In this document: one piece after another, positions 14,444 through 14,780 of the stretch
Numbering within the stretch: position 1 is the first letter of the stretch
Layout: each line of letters begins with the position of its first letter
Assembly (NCBI GenBank): GCA_007120745.1
Contig: SKNC01000078.1
Span: 1-14,780 of the forward strand
Reading direction: 5' to 3'
Origin: Bacillota bacterium
GTDB taxonomy: Bacteria; Bacillota; Dethiobacteria; SKNC01
Length of the DNA: 14,780 bases
Position numbers and translations under genes: made by a program
Notes under the pieces: generated by a model
What the model saw: the letters and a program-made list of their open reading frames with translations, nothing else
What the model was told of the DNA's origin: nothing
Databases searched by the model: none

Positions 14444-14780
14444 TCAGCAGGAATTATCACACAGGGCAAAAAAGAGGTTCATGCGCAGGGGAATTTCTCC
14501 CTGGTACTCCTCCACTTTACCCTGGTCAGAAAGTCTTGTAAAATCCGTGTCAATAGGCACCACTCCCAAAAGAGGAACACCTATCGATTGAGCAGATTCT
14601 TGCGCTTTGCTTTGGCCAAAAATATCGTGTTTTTCCTGACAGTGAGGACATTTCACATGGCTCATATTTTCTACCAGGCCCAGTACTGGTATCCTTAATC
14701 GACCTGCCATCTTCACCGCTTTCTTGACCACCAGCAGGGCTAAATCCTGGGGAGTAGTAACCACAATAATACCGTCAACG
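14444..14780 (-). CDS. mrp: Mrp/NBP35-family Fe-S carrier P-loop ATPase (N-terminus beyond right edge)
   Basis: The C-terminal 111 residues of an Mrp/ApbC-type ATPase, which binds an Fe-S cluster at a dimer interface and passes it to apoproteins. The reading frame is open to the right edge, so the true start and the Walker A deviant P-loop are outside the window; the GTG at 14764 is an internal valine codon, not a start. The visible VDGIIVVTTPQDLALL corresponds to the conserved strand after switch II, and ENMSHVKCPHCQEKHDIFG carries the CxxC pair that holds the bridging cluster. GVPLLGVVPID near the end is also typical. It is followed by the NifU-like scaffold gene, which supports a role in Fe-S cluster delivery. 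Full Mrp proteins are about 280-360 residues, so most of it is missing. Confidence 0.93.
   Translation of the reverse strand, partial: VDGIIVVTTPQDLALLVVKKAVKMAGRLRIPVLGLVENMSHVKCPHCQEKHDIFGQSKAQESAQSIGVPLLGVVPIDTDFTRLSDQGKVEEYQGEIPLRMNLFFALCDNSC

Noticed and set aside
1..14780. A new defence system, CRISPR array, prophage, integrated element or biosynthetic cluster.
   Set aside because: Every sizeable reading frame on the coding strands belongs to a known housekeeping or common family, and there are no direct-repeat arrays, integrases, transposases or attachment sites.

Overview
The window reads as a stretch of chromosome from an anaerobic, low-to-mid GC Gram-positive bacterium (Firmicutes, Clostridia; the Peptococcaceae/Desulfotomaculum-like lineages would fit). 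The reasons are strong AGGAGG-type ribosome binding sites, frequent GTG starts, a glycine T-box leader, and a gene order era - recO - glyQ - glyS - ccpN - ppsR. From general knowledge, that order matches the Bacillus subtilis region that leads into dnaG and the primary sigma factor. The genus is an inference and cannot be fixed from the sequence alone. All genes but one lie on the minus strand, so transcription runs from right to left.

From right to left: the end of an Mrp/NBP35-type Fe-S carrier ATPase and an IscU/NifU-like Fe-S scaffold (13982-14780); a Fur-family metal regulator and a small HAD protein of the soluble P-type-ATPase-like group (12861-13788), closed by a terminator; the GTPase era and the repair gene recO (11059-12773), separated by a short gap that carries a fragment resembling a dispersed GAACCGTCCCC repeat; a small membrane-associated DUF4342 protein (10597-10995); then a sigma-A-like promoter, a complete glycine T-box leader and glyQS (7340-10600); then ccpN, ppsR and ppdK (3089-7215).

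The carbon-flow unit has an internal logic. CcpN is known in Bacillus as a repressor of gluconeogenic genes. PpsR-type proteins phosphorylate and dephosphorylate PPDK or PEP synthase. PPDK interconverts pyruvate and PEP. ppsR and ppdK overlap by 11 bases. The target threonine (T452) and the catalytic histidine (H454) of PPDK are both present.

Past a bidirectional terminator at about 3037-3071 lies the only plus-strand gene, a secreted D-Ala-D-Ala carboxypeptidase (1776-3011). Across an AT-rich divergent intergenic region lies a flavodoxin-fold protein with a four-cysteine cluster (891-1490). The dGTPase-like HD hydrolase (1-770) runs off the left edge. There are no rRNA or tRNA genes, CRISPR arrays, intact mobile elements or recognisable defence systems. 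This is mainly a conserved housekeeping region, and the points worth a second look are regulatory or concern details of protein families.
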